From NCBI GenBank assembly GCA_964631295.1, contig CAZVXI010000123.1:1-9830 (forward strand): a DNA stretch of 9,830 nt. The letters run 5' to 3'. Position numbers and translations under genes: made by a program. Below, one piece after another: positions 1-6,390 of the stretch (the first letter of the stretch is position 1; each line of letters starts with the position of its first letter). The notes beneath the pieces were generated by a model. That model was given only the letters and a program-made list of their open reading frames with translations, was not told where the DNA came from and searched no databases. Origin of the DNA: CAZVXI01 sp964631295. Lineage in GTDB: Bacteria; Planctomycetota; Phycisphaerae; Phycisphaerales; SM1A02.

Positions 1-651
1 AAGCAATGCCGCCACGTCGTTCGGGTCAGACACTTCTGCCAGTGGCGACATGCGTCCATCGCCCTGATGGACGAGTACGATCCGCCGATGCATCTTGAGC
101 AGCACGAGATGTTCTCGCCGCCCGACCGGATACCGCGCGAGGACCTCCAGCACGCCGCTCGGTCGGCCGGCGCTCTGTGTGACCAGCCCGGCTCGCTTGA
201 CAAACGCGCGCATCAACCACAGCAGGCCGAGCACGACAACCAGCGCCCCGCCGACTCGCAGCAGTTCGCTTTCACCCGGGTCGAAACTGCTCAGCCAACC
301 GGAGCCCGCGGCTGACTGTTCACGTACCGCTGTCTCTGCTTCAGGCTTGTCAGCGAGAGATGCACCACCGAGCGGCAGCGATTCCTGCGCCGCTGGCTCG
401 CGCGCGGCTGAGGCGTTGTCAACATTCCCGATGGGCGCTGATGCTTCACCTGCACCAGGCGCAGCATCATCGGTGACTGACGTATCCGCCGGCTTCGATG
501 AATCGATTGAAATCGAGTTGTTCGCAAGCGTGCGGCTTGGCTCGGTTGACTCACCGGCGTCCGAAGGAGCTTGCTGCGCTGCAGTGGCGGCAGACAGATG
601 CGTCGCCAGCGCGAGCGCAAGAAGGTCGCGTATGAGATTCGTGGGTTTCAT
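1..651 (-). CDS. fliO: Flagellar export-apparatus assembly protein FliO (partial, C-terminus off the window)
   Basis: FliO is a bitopic membrane protein that helps assemble the FliP/FliQ/FliR export gate of the flagellar type III secretion system. Translating the minus strand from the ATG at 651 gives 217 residues with no stop. Residues 1-25 look like a signal peptide (LLALALATHLSAATA, then QQ). Residues 26-125 are a low-complexity Ala/Ser/Glu/Pro linker, 131-148 a membrane segment (LLRVGGALVVVLGLLWLM), and 166-217 the compact FliO domain (GVLEVLARYPVGRREHLVLL, then KMHRRIVLVHQ). The gene continues past base 1, where fliP would be expected. An in-frame ATG at 663 would add MDGD. The nearest GGAGG (686-682) is about 18 nt from that ATG and lies in the loop of a possible CGGCC/GGCCG hairpin, so the start is uncertain. 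It is the last visible gene of the motA-fliO operon, 60 nt after fliN. The long N-terminal linker is variable in this family, so identity rests on the TM plus FliO domain and on position. Confidence 0.82.
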   Translation of the reverse strand, partial: MKPTNLIRDLLALALATHLSAATAAQQAPSDAGESTEPSRTLANNSISIDSSKPADTSVTDDAAPGAGEASAPIGNVDNASAAREPAAQESLPLGGASLADKPEAETAVREQSAAGSGWLSSFDPGESELLRVGGALVVVLGLLWLMRAFVKRAGLVTQSAGRPSGVLEVLARYPVGRREHLVLLKMHRRIVLVHQGDGRMSPLAEVSDPNDVAALL

Positions 652-711
652 GTCGCCATCCATGGCAGTCAGCGGCCGAATCCTCCGGCCGGTTCGAGTC
701 AAATCTGTCCG

Positions 712-1164
712 TTACGCGACCTCGCTCCCGGCGTGGTTGCCGAGGTGGTCGCTGTCTACAAGTTCACTCACACGTACGCAGAAGTTGTCGTTGACCACGA
801 GTACCTCCCCTCGGGCGATGTACCGATCATTCACGTAGATGTCGACGGGATCGCCTGCCGCACGATCGAGCTCGATGATTGAGTGCTCGTTGAGTTTGAG
901 CACATCCTCGATATACATGCGTGTCCTGCCGAGTTCGATCTTCACGCGCAGCGACACATCGCCGAGCATGGCAATGTTGCTCTCGCCGTCGCGATCATCG
1001 GTGCCCGTCGATGCCTCGGTTAACTGGCCGAGCGCCGCCTCGACGCTTTCGAGAGCCGCATCCGGGTCAGGCGCGTGCTCGTCGCCCGCATCGGTCGGCA
1101 TTTCTTGCGCATCGGCCGCATCCGGTGTGGGCTGATCTTCAGGTTGCGGTGTCTGTTCAGCCAT
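712..1164 (-). CDS. fliN: Flagellar motor switch protein FliN
   Basis: FliN is the SpoA-domain protein that builds the lower part of the cytoplasmic C-ring, binds export components and contributes to rotor switching. The 150-residue product has a very acidic, Pro/Ala-rich N-terminal tail (1-64) and a classical SpoA domain at about 65-138: MLGDVSLRVKIELGRT, then LKLNEHSIIELD, AGDPVDIYVND and ARGEVLVVNDNFCVRV. This matches the core of FliN/FliM C-terminal domains. I chose the ATG at 1164 because GGAG sits a few bases upstream (ACGGAGCCAGG-ATG) and because the conserved part is intact. A longer frame opens at 1272, but its 36 extra residues are Cys/Arg-rich and unlike FliN. Upstream comes a 134-nt gap after fliL, or a small ORF overlapping the start by 8 nt; no fliM is adjacent. 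The stop is TAA. Confidence 0.93.
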   Translation of the reverse strand: MAEQTPQPEDQPTPDAADAQEMPTDAGDEHAPDPDAALESVEAALGQLTEASTGTDDRDGESNIAMLGDVSLRVKIELGRTRMYIEDVLKLNEHSIIELDRAAGDPVDIYVNDRYIARGEVLVVNDNFCVRVSELVDSDHLGNHAGSEVA

Positions 1165-1279
1165 CCTGGCTCCGTGTTTCACTTCGACGTTCTTCGCTGA
1201 TTGGCAACGAGAACCGCCGCACATCGGCCATCGGCACAACCGGCTTGAGAGGATGAGTAACCGCTGCGCCATGGCGCAT
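1157..1279 (-). CDS. Possible 40-residue ORF between fliL and fliN (unrecognised)
   Basis: I do not recognise this ORF and cannot be sure it is expressed. It starts at ATG 1279, 19 nt after the fliL stop, and encodes 40 residues beginning MRHGAAVTHPLKPVVPMADV and ending ERRSETRSQDG. Its TGA overlaps the fliN start in the arrangement ATGGCTGA. The same 8-base overlap pattern (ATGCCTGA) joins motB to fliL just upstream, so it would fit translational coupling within this operon. Against it: no strong Shine-Dalgarno, a start codon partly inside a 14-bp palindrome (1265-1278), no hydrophobic segment, and only about 60% G/C at third codon positions by my count. It occupies the place where fliM is usually found but shows no FliM sequence. 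It could be a leader/coupling peptide or chance. Confidence 0.25.
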   Translation of the reverse strand: MRHGAAVTHPLKPVVPMADVRRFSLPISEERRSETRSQDG

Positions 1280-1298
1280 CAACTGCGTGCCTGCCTGA

Positions 1299-1829
1299 TC
1301 AACTGTCGATCCGGAAGCCGGTGCCCATCACAATGACTGCCTTGCTGATGATCGGCTCGCCTTTCTCCGGGTCCGTGCCGAAGCGCTCGTTGAGCAGCGC
1401 ATAGACCTTCCGCGTGAGGTTCTCCAGACGTGGCTCCTGGAAGTGGTGCGGCTCCGAAGTCCGCCAGATCGCTGCAATCTCGGCGCGAATCTCATTCTGG
1501 AACTGGTCGAGTTCCGTCTGCACGCGCTCCGCATAGCGAGACTTCACTTGTGCGTAGATCTCGGTGTTGTAGAGGTATGTGACGCCGGTCTTGCGATTGG
1601 GCAGGCGTGTGTCGACGATCAGCACCTCTTGGATGCGATCTTCCACCGGGACGCCGCCCATCGCGAGCGCTTGGTCAGCCTGCGTGTTCTCCGGCGGCGC
1701 GGCAAACAGCATGACCGCGCCGAGGATCACCCCTGCTTCGACCAACAGTGCACCGGCAAAGAGAATCAGCGTCTTGACCTTCGATTTGCTCTTGTCCTGC
1801 GATGTATCGGGCGTCATTTCATCAGGCAT
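1299..1829 (-). CDS. fliL: Flagellar basal body-associated protein FliL
   Basis: FliL is a single-pass inner-membrane protein that surrounds or associates with the MotA/MotB stator and supports torque and stator engagement. The 176-residue product has a short charged cytoplasmic tail (KSKSKVK at 14-19), one membrane helix at about 20-43 (LILFAGALLVEAGVILGAVM), and a periplasmic domain rich in strand/helix alternation with EVLIVDTRLPNRKTG and YLYNTEIYAQVK. The length is typical of the family. The start chosen is the ATG at 1829: it is preceded by GAGGAGGG with a 7-nt spacer, and its first bases overlap the motB stop (ATGCCTGA). A GTG at 1850 would add seven residues but would place that Shine-Dalgarno inside the gene. 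Its position between motB and fliN supports the assignment. Translation is probably coupled to motB. Confidence 0.9.
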   Translation of the reverse strand: MPDEMTPDTSQDKSKSKVKTLILFAGALLVEAGVILGAVMLFAAPPENTQADQALAMGGVPVEDRIQEVLIVDTRLPNRKTGVTYLYNTEIYAQVKSRYAERVQTELDQFQNEIRAEIAAIWRTSEPHHFQEPRLENLTRKVYALLNERFGTDPEKGEPIISKAVIVMGTGFRIDS

Positions 1830-2592
1830 CTGGCAGCCCTCCTCGGGCACGATCGGGATCAGTGTTGTCCGCGTCGATGTTCATTTCGTCGACCAGTTGT
1901 TCGGTGAGGATGATCTCGACGCGCCGATTTTGCGCGATATCAAGCGGATTGATCGCACGCGGGCGGACCGGCTCACGCATGCCGACGGCTTCAAGGCGGA
2001 ACACACGGTCATCCACGCCGAACGCAGCGAGCGCATCTTTCACATTCCGGGCCCGCGCGAAACTCAGATCATCAAGGTCTTTCCATTCGAGGCCCGGCCT
2101 CATGTGCTTGGCAGCGGCGTGGCCTCGCACGATGACCTTGTTGCGCCTGCCTTTGATCAGCATGGCAACGCGTTCAATCTGCTCGCGCACCTCGGGCTTG
2201 ATCTCGGCAGAGAACTCGTCGAAGGTCGCGGGCCCTCCGATGGTGAAGACGATGCCATCGCGCACCTTTGTGACGCGCATCTGCGGGCCGTCGACACCTT
2301 CCTCGACGGACTGGCTCATCTGCGACTCCCGGTGGTTCTTCATTGCCATGTATTCGAGTTGCTCGATCACAGACTTGAGGGGGGGATCGTCGACTGGCAG
2401 CACGCCGATGCCACCTGAGTAGCCGAACGCCTCCTTCACAGCGGTGATGACGCGCTGGTACTCATGGTCGCGCTTCAACTCCGAGAACATCTGCAGCAGG
2501 ATGAAGAACGTCAGCAGCAGCGCCATCAGGTCACCGATGGTAACCATCCAGTCGGGCGCGCCTGCTTTGGCTTTTTTTGGTCGCTTCGCCAT
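1822..2592 (-). CDS. motB: Flagellar motor stator protein MotB
   Basis: MotB forms the proton/ion channel with MotA and anchors the stator to peptidoglycan. The 256-residue product has a basic cytoplasmic start (MAKRPKKAKAG), one membrane helix at about 14-34 (PDWMVTIGDLMALLLTFFIL) carrying the essential ion-binding Asp as D21, a plug/linker region, and a C-terminal OmpA-like peptidoglycan-binding domain at about 110-231. Visible OmpA-domain landmarks are VIVRGHAA, LSFARARNVKDAL, RLEAVGMREP and QNRRVEIILTE. The usual Y-A-D around the channel Asp is I-G-D here. I cannot tell proton from sodium coupling with confidence. The gene starts 29 nt after motA and its stop overlaps fliL. A run of seven A residues in codons 5-7 (2572-2578 on the opposite strand) reflects Lys codons. 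Shine-Dalgarno is weak (purine-rich GAAGACGACGAAG). Confidence 0.97.
   Translation of the reverse strand: MAKRPKKAKAGAPDWMVTIGDLMALLLTFFILLQMFSELKRDHEYQRVITAVKEAFGYSGGIGVLPVDDPPLKSVIEQLEYMAMKNHRESQMSQSVEEGVDGPQMRVTKVRDGIVFTIGGPATFDEFSAEIKPEVREQIERVAMLIKGRRNKVIVRGHAAAKHMRPGLEWKDLDDLSFARARNVKDALAAFGVDDRVFRLEAVGMREPVRPRAINPLDIAQNRRVEIILTEQLVDEMNIDADNTDPDRARGGLPDA
1837..1844 (-). promoter_or_regulatory. Strong ribosome binding site for fliL, inside the motB 3' end
   Basis: On the minus strand the last codons of motB contain GAGGAGGG, complementary to the anti-Shine-Dalgarno sequence, followed 7 nt later by the fliL ATG at 1829. It decides the fliL start between this ATG and the upstream GTG at 1850. 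With the 8-nt gene overlap it suggests that ribosomes finishing motB start fliL. Confidence 0.7.
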
Positions 2593-2621
2593 TGCTTCGT
2601 CGTCTTCGTCGAGTCAATCGA

Positions 2622-3404
2622 TCATGCAGCAGCGCGCTGATCGTCTTCATCCGCCGGCCGCGCTGCAGGCGGCAGGAAGGTGTACAACTTGGCCTGCACA
2701 TTTCGCGGGTTGTCCCCTGACTGCACGGCCATCACACCCTGAATAATGATCGTGCGCGCCAGCACTTCCTCAGCTGTTCGCTGGCCGAGTTTGTCTGCCA
2801 GTGGCAGGAACAATACGTTCGCCATCAGCGATCCGTACAACGTCGTGAGCAGCGCCGTCGCCATGCCCGCACCAATCGCCGACGGATCTTCCATGTTTGA
2901 GAGCATGGCCACCAGACCAATCAACGTGCCGATCATCCCGAATGCCGGTGCATACTTGCCAAGTGCCTCGAGCAAACCCTTGCCTGCTTCGTGGCGGTCC
3001 ATGAGATTCTCGAGTTCGGTCTCCATGATGATCTGAATCACTTCCGGATCGGAACCGTCAACAGCCATCTGAATGCCGCGCACCAGGAACTCATCTTCGA
3101 TGTCCTGCACGGAGTTCTCCAGTGCAAGGATGCCATCCCGACGGGCGACCTCTGCGAGTTCCACCATCTGGCTGATCAGCGCGACCGGATCAGTCGGCTT
3201 GGTCAGAAGGGTTTTCTTGATCACGTTGGGCATCTGCAGGAACCGCGACAGCGGATACGCCGCGAGCGTGGCTGCAAACGCGCCGCCGACCACGATCAGA
3301 ATCGACGGGACGTTGATGTAACTGCCGACGTCGCCACCCATGACGATGGCGGACGCAACAAGGGCAATACAGACGAGCACGCCAATGATTGTCGCAATGT
3401 CCAC
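2622..3404 (-). CDS. motA: Flagellar motor stator protein MotA
   Basis: MotA is the pentameric torque-generating part of the stator; its cytoplasmic loop contacts FliG in the rotor. The 260-residue product has four membrane helices (about 5-22, 33-52, 151-169, 182-203) and a large cytoplasmic loop between helices 2 and 3. Key landmarks are the start MDIATIIGVLV, GGAFAATLAAYPL in helix 2, the loop charges in EVARRDGILALE, the helix-3 signature KYAPAFGMIGTLIGLVAML with the conserved Pro153, and FLPLADKL with Pro201. The start codon is GTG at 3404; it is supported by the M-D-x-A-T start typical of the family and a GGAG 9-10 nt upstream. It is the first gene of the leftward flagellar operon, so its promoter should lie in 3405-3609, but I see no convincing sigma-28 or sigma-54 site there. 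Confidence 0.98.
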   Translation of the reverse strand: MDIATIIGVLVCIALVASAIVMGGDVGSYINVPSILIVVGGAFAATLAAYPLSRFLQMPNVIKKTLLTKPTDPVALISQMVELAEVARRDGILALENSVQDIEDEFLVRGIQMAVDGSDPEVIQIIMETELENLMDRHEAGKGLLEALGKYAPAFGMIGTLIGLVAMLSNMEDPSAIGAGMATALLTTLYGSLMANVLFLPLADKLGQRTAEEVLARTIIIQGVMAVQSGDNPRNVQAKLYTFLPPAARPADEDDQRAAA

Positions 3405-3609
3405 CGCTCTGGCTCCGTCCGTGGGCGATCGTCCGAGAACATGCGCGAAGCATGCCGCTGCTCCGTCACGGCGTACGTCGAGCCGTCACAAAGAAACAAC
3501 TGTGCGTGCTCATCGTCGCGTTATGGGCCGCACTTGAGGGCGACTGGGCGATCACGACACATTCCTGATCCGGCCGCGTCGCCGACGTGCTGTATCGCTA
3601 TCGTTGGGT
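3405..3609. other. Divergent intergenic spacer between motA and the SUI1-like gene
   Basis: This 205-bp stretch must hold the promoters for the leftward motor operon and probably for the rightward SUI1-like gene. I see no clear -10/-35 pair, no sigma-54 GG-N10-GC element and no sigma-28 GCCGATAA-type site. Visible symmetry: a hairpin CATGC-gcgaa-GCATG at 3440-3454, in the motA leader, and two copies of CCGTCAC at 3463-3469 and 3483-3489 whose starts are exactly 20 bp (about two helical turns) apart. These could be regulator contacts but may be chance. Confidence 0.4.
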
Positions 3610-3984
3610 ATGTCAGGCCTGTTTGCCGGAACTCCACTCGAACGACCCGTAACCTGTGAGCATTGCGGCAAGGTGCTTGATGAGTGCGCCTGCCCACGGG
3701 ATGCGGACGGCAAGGTGCGGCTGCCGGGTGACCAGCAGGTCCGTGTCAGGCGGGAGAAACGCCGCGGCAAGTGGACGACGGTCATCGCCGGGCTTGACCC
3801 GCACGCGACCGACATGCAGGCACTGCTCAAGGAACTGCGCTCCGCCCTCGCCGCCGGCGGGACGATCGCGAAGCGCGACGCCGACGAAGATGCGGCTGAC
3901 ATCGAGTTGCAGGGTGACCACTGCGACCGAGTTCTGTCGATTCTGCAGGATCGCGGCTATCGCGCGAAGCGGGCGGGCGGGTGA
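3610..3984 (+). CDS. SUI1/YciH-family translation initiation factor-like protein
   Basis: This is a 124-residue bacterial relative of eukaryotic eIF1 (SUI1) and E. coli YciH, which in E. coli affects start-site fidelity and translation under stress. The SUI1 fold covers about residues 44-118: VRVRREKRRGKWTTVIAGLD, LLKELRSALAAGGTI, IELQGDHCDRVLSILQDRGY and the terminal KRAGG, which aligns with the YciH ending KLAGG. The N-terminus carries a CxxC...CxC cluster (C16, C19, C26, C28) that could bind zinc; similar clusters occur in other bacterial SUI1 proteins but not in E. coli YciH. I chose ATG 3610 over TTG 3604. No good Shine-Dalgarno is visible. It is divergent from motA and appears monocistronic, with 132 bp to the next gene. 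Its exact role outside E. coli is poorly defined. Confidence 0.92.
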   Translation: MSGLFAGTPLERPVTCEHCGKVLDECACPRDADGKVRLPGDQQVRVRREKRRGKWTTVIAGLDPHATDMQALLKELRSALAAGGTIAKRDADEDAADIELQGDHCDRVLSILQDRGYRAKRAGG

Positions 3985-4016
3985 CTTGCTCGTGTTGATG
4001 CGTGGAGCATCAGCAT

Positions 4017-4050
4017 AAAAAAACCACTCTCAACGCTCGTCGAGAGGGTT
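4017..4050 (-). terminator. Intrinsic terminator reading leftward
   Basis: On the minus strand AACCCTCTC pairs with GAGAG-T-GGTT (one bulged T) around a 10-nt loop and is followed directly by seven T residues (4023-4017 on that strand). The stem is 9 bp. On the plus strand the hairpin is followed by CTCGGCG with no T-run, so it should not stop SUI1-like transcripts. It lies about 610 bp upstream of the motA start codon and antisense to the plus-strand genes, so it would stop leftward transcripts entering from the 4117-7527 side before they reach the motor operon. Confidence 0.6.
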
Positions 4051-4058
4051 CTCGGCGC

Positions 4059-4087
4059 TTCAGCAACCACAGCGAATCTGGTATGCT
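4059..4087 (+). promoter_or_regulatory. Candidate sigma-70-type promoter for the 757-residue secreted protein
   Basis: An extended -10 element is visible: TGG directly before TATGCT (4082-4087). Exactly 17 bp upstream is TTCAGC (4059-4064), a poor -35 (3 of 6 to TTGACA). An extended -10 can compensate for a weak -35. Transcription would start near 4094, leaving a short leader that still contains the GGAGGG at 4105-4110. Consensus comparison uses the E. coli model, which may not be exact for this organism. Confidence 0.42.
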
Positions 4088-4104
4088 GTCAGCAACACAG
4101 GGCC

Positions 4105-4110
4105 GGAGGG
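4105..4110 (+). promoter_or_regulatory. Ribosome binding site fixing the start at 4117
   Basis: GGAGGG ends 6 nt before the ATG at 4117. It is one of the best Shine-Dalgarno sequences in the window and settles the start of the large gene, which is then followed at once by a signal peptide. Confidence 0.7.
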
Positions 4111-4116
4111 TCGACA

Positions 4117-6390
4117 ATGTATCGAGCAGGCATGCAGTTGTTCCTGGCATTCACCATCCTGGCGTTGACCAGTGGAGCGCAGGCACAATATCCCGAAGAT
4201 GACTTCCCACGTGTGCCGCGCAGAATCGGCATGTCTGAGTTTTACAACTACGTCGACCGCCTGCATCTCAGCGAGGCCCAGCAACTTGAAGCAGACCGGG
4301 CGTATGACGACTATCTCGCTGACTTTGCGCCGCTGCGCGCCGAGATCACCGCCATGCTGGCAGAACACCCCGCGGGACACTGGGGCATTGTCGAATCGGA
4401 TGGCATCATCGCGCACCTGCCCGCACTGTGTGACCGTGTCAAGGCGCTGGATGACACGCTCTTTGAACGACTCAGTGCATTGCGCGACGATGGCGACTCG
4501 GACCTGATGCGTGTTCGATGGAGTCGGGAACGGTCGATGCTGATGAGCCTCGAAATCGTCGAGGTGTTCGTCGGCGGCGGCGTACCGTGCCTGACTGATC
4601 TGTTCGCAACGCTGGAACCGCCGGCGAACGTCATGGAACTCGTCGACCCACTTCTTTTGACGTACGAACAGCGGCTGACAGAGTTGACGCGAACCCTGTT
4701 TCACGCTGCCGTTGACAACTGCACAAACCCGGATGACGCATCGGCTGATCGCCTTATCGATACGGTTCGCGCAATGCGTGCACTGAATCGCAAGACGTTC
4801 ACAGCCATACGCAAACAACTTTCGCACGACCTGGCAAACCGCTGGTACGACACGTTCTATCGCTATACCTATCCGCCCGCCTGGTCGGCAGCCCATTCGT
4901 GGTTGCTTGTGTTCATCGAAACGGCGCTCGCAGAGTCTGAACTCACCGCCGGTGAACGCGAGCAGCTTGCACAGAAGCGAAACGAACTGATCGCGCAGCG
5001 CAATGAATACGTCGAAGAACTGGCAGCCATGCTTGATCAGAGCGCCATCCGCCGGGCAGAGCGAAACGACCGACTGAGCAACCGCACATACATGAACCGA
5101 AGCAATGAGATTCAGCGGGAGTTCGGCGGGTCGCATTATCGCACGCGCCGTCAACTTGAGGAGATGCTCGGTGAGCGCGCTCCTCAAGATCTGCAACCGA
5201 ACCATAACCACTACGACAGCACGAACCGACGTCGCTGCGACATTGTGACACATACGTACCACATCGCTCCGTTTCTTGAACGGCGGAAGACGCGATTCTG
5301 GAGCAACGATGAGATTGTCGCCCGCCCTTTGACACCGGGGGAGTTTGATGCATGTCTCGTCATTCTCGGCGTGGACGGTGATGAGACATCTGAGCTGGCT
5401 TCCGATTTGTATCTGACGTATCGCGATGATCTTGACGCCGCAGCACGGGAGAAGATGCGGGAGTTGATGGAGACGCGTATGCGCTTCCCCCGGGAGTTTG
5501 CAGGAACCGAACGCTGGGACAAGATCGAGGCGATGCGCGCGGAGATCCGGGCATACGTGGCAGATGCGGATAAGCAACTGTTTACCGATCTGCTGGCGAT
5601 CGCAGATGCTACTGAAGACGATGCACCTGCGCAGCGCATCCGGGCCATGCGTCATCGATCATTCTGGCGGTTCACGCGGATGGTCATCCGCGATGGTGTG
5701 GTACCCAACCAGGCATCAAATGTGGACATTGTCGTGTTGCTGGCGCACTTCTCGCCGGAGTCCGTTGCGAGCGAGACCATCCGCCCGCTGCTTGATGAGT
5801 ATGACGAAAAGATGCATGAACTCGTCGATGCTCGCTGGGCTGCGTTCATGGAGCGGGAAGAGCACTTCGAGGCGCGCACACGTTCAGAGATCCTGTTGGA
5901 TCTGCAGATTGCAGCACGCGAGGCGCATCACGCGCTCGCTGTGCAGAACCACGAGACCGCACAAAGAATCGCAGACTCGCTGGGTCGGGACCTCGGCAGT
6001 GCGTTCTTTGATCATTTTGCGCGCAGCGCGTATCCCGAGGCATTCATTGATCCATCGAATATGGACACAGCACTCCAGCAAGGGTTGTCGCTCGATGATT
6101 TGCAACCTTCTCAGCGTGATGCGCTGCTTGATCTGCAGAGTCAGTATCACGAGGGAGTCGACCATGTGCGACGCAGAATGGTTGAACTGTGCGCAGCGCA
6201 GGTCCCGGATTTTCAGATGTCCGGCTCGGTGATGGAACAGGATCGCATCACTGCTGAGGAACAATACAGCGCGCGGATGCTCGAGTTGCGCGATGAACTG
6301 GCAACTGTCAACCGTGCAGCACTCCGCGGGATGCGCTCGACCCTGTCGCGTACGCAGTTGCGGTCAGTGTCGTTCCCGGATCTCCGTTAG
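4117..6390 (+). CDS. Large secreted helical protein of two diverged repeats, function unknown
   Basis: I do not recognise a named family. The 757-residue product begins with a signal peptide (MYRAGMQLFLAFTILALTSG, then AQA before QY at 23/24), so it is probably exported to the periplasm or beyond. There is no other membrane helix, lipobox or obvious catalytic motif. It is highly charged, rich in Glu, Arg, Asp and Leu, and looks mostly alpha-helical. Two halves seem homologous: about 37-360 and 407-754. Matched points are SEFYNYVDRLHLS with GEFDACLVILGVD, DKQLFTDLLAI with DDTLFERLSAL, VDPLLLTYEQRLTEL with IRPLLDEYDEKMHEL, and LANRWYDTFYRYTYPPAW with LGSAFFDHFARSAYPEAF. Start and export are well supported by the RBS and signal peptide. 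It is flanked by a promoter-like site upstream and a convergent spacer downstream, so it is probably monocistronic. A structural or binding role is possible, but nothing in the sequence shows it. Confidence 0.9.
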   Translation: MYRAGMQLFLAFTILALTSGAQAQYPEDDFPRVPRRIGMSEFYNYVDRLHLSEAQQLEADRAYDDYLADFAPLRAEITAMLAEHPAGHWGIVESDGIIAHLPALCDRVKALDDTLFERLSALRDDGDSDLMRVRWSRERSMLMSLEIVEVFVGGGVPCLTDLFATLEPPANVMELVDPLLLTYEQRLTELTRTLFHAAVDNCTNPDDASADRLIDTVRAMRALNRKTFTAIRKQLSHDLANRWYDTFYRYTYPPAWSAAHSWLLVFIETALAESELTAGEREQLAQKRNELIAQRNEYVEELAAMLDQSAIRRAERNDRLSNRTYMNRSNEIQREFGGSHYRTRRQLEEMLGERAPQDLQPNHNHYDSTNRRRCDIVTHTYHIAPFLERRKTRFWSNDEIVARPLTPGEFDACLVILGVDGDETSELASDLYLTYRDDLDAAAREKMRELMETRMRFPREFAGTERWDKIEAMRAEIRAYVADADKQLFTDLLAIADATEDDAPAQRIRAMRHRSFWRFTRMVIRDGVVPNQASNVDIVVLLAHFSPESVASETIRPLLDEYDEKMHELVDARWAAFMEREEHFEARTRSEILLDLQIAAREAHHALAVQNHETAQRIADSLGRDLGSAFFDHFARSAYPEAFIDPSNMDTALQQGLSLDDLQPSQRDALLDLQSQYHEGVDHVRRRMVELCAAQVPDFQMSGSVMEQDRITAEEQYSARMLELRDELATVNRAALRGMRSTLSRTQLRSVSFPDLR

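Noticed and set aside
95..838. 247-codon plus-strand frame over fliO/fliN
   Set aside because: Ser/Arg/Ala-rich translation on the opposite strand of a frame with a TM segment and FliO domain.
712..1272. Longer FliN start at 1272
   Set aside because: The extra 36 residues are Cys/Arg-rich and unlike FliN, the start lies in a palindrome, and the ATG at 1164 has a Shine-Dalgarno close by.
1579..2418. 279-codon plus-strand frame
   Set aside because: Mirror of fliL and motB, both of which show complete family signatures including the channel Asp and OmpA domain.
2572..2578. Slippery A7 run in codons 5-7 of motB (A-AAA-AAA in frame)
   Set aside because: A -1 shift leads to a stop within about 14 codons and no stimulatory structure is evident. 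The run is explained by Lys codons in the basic start of MotB.
3995..4012. Hairpin TTGATGC-GTGGA-GCATCAG after the SUI1-like gene as a rightward terminator
   Set aside because: It is followed by an A-tract rather than a T-run, so it lacks the second half of an intrinsic terminator on the plus strand.
4060..5655. 531-codon open frame on the minus strand
   Set aside because: It is antisense to the secreted-protein gene, which has a good RBS, signal peptide and internal homology. The antisense product is Cys/His-rich without domain logic, as expected for the mirror of a GC-rich gene. The neighbouring leftward terminator keeps an antisense RNA possible, but I see no support for a protein.
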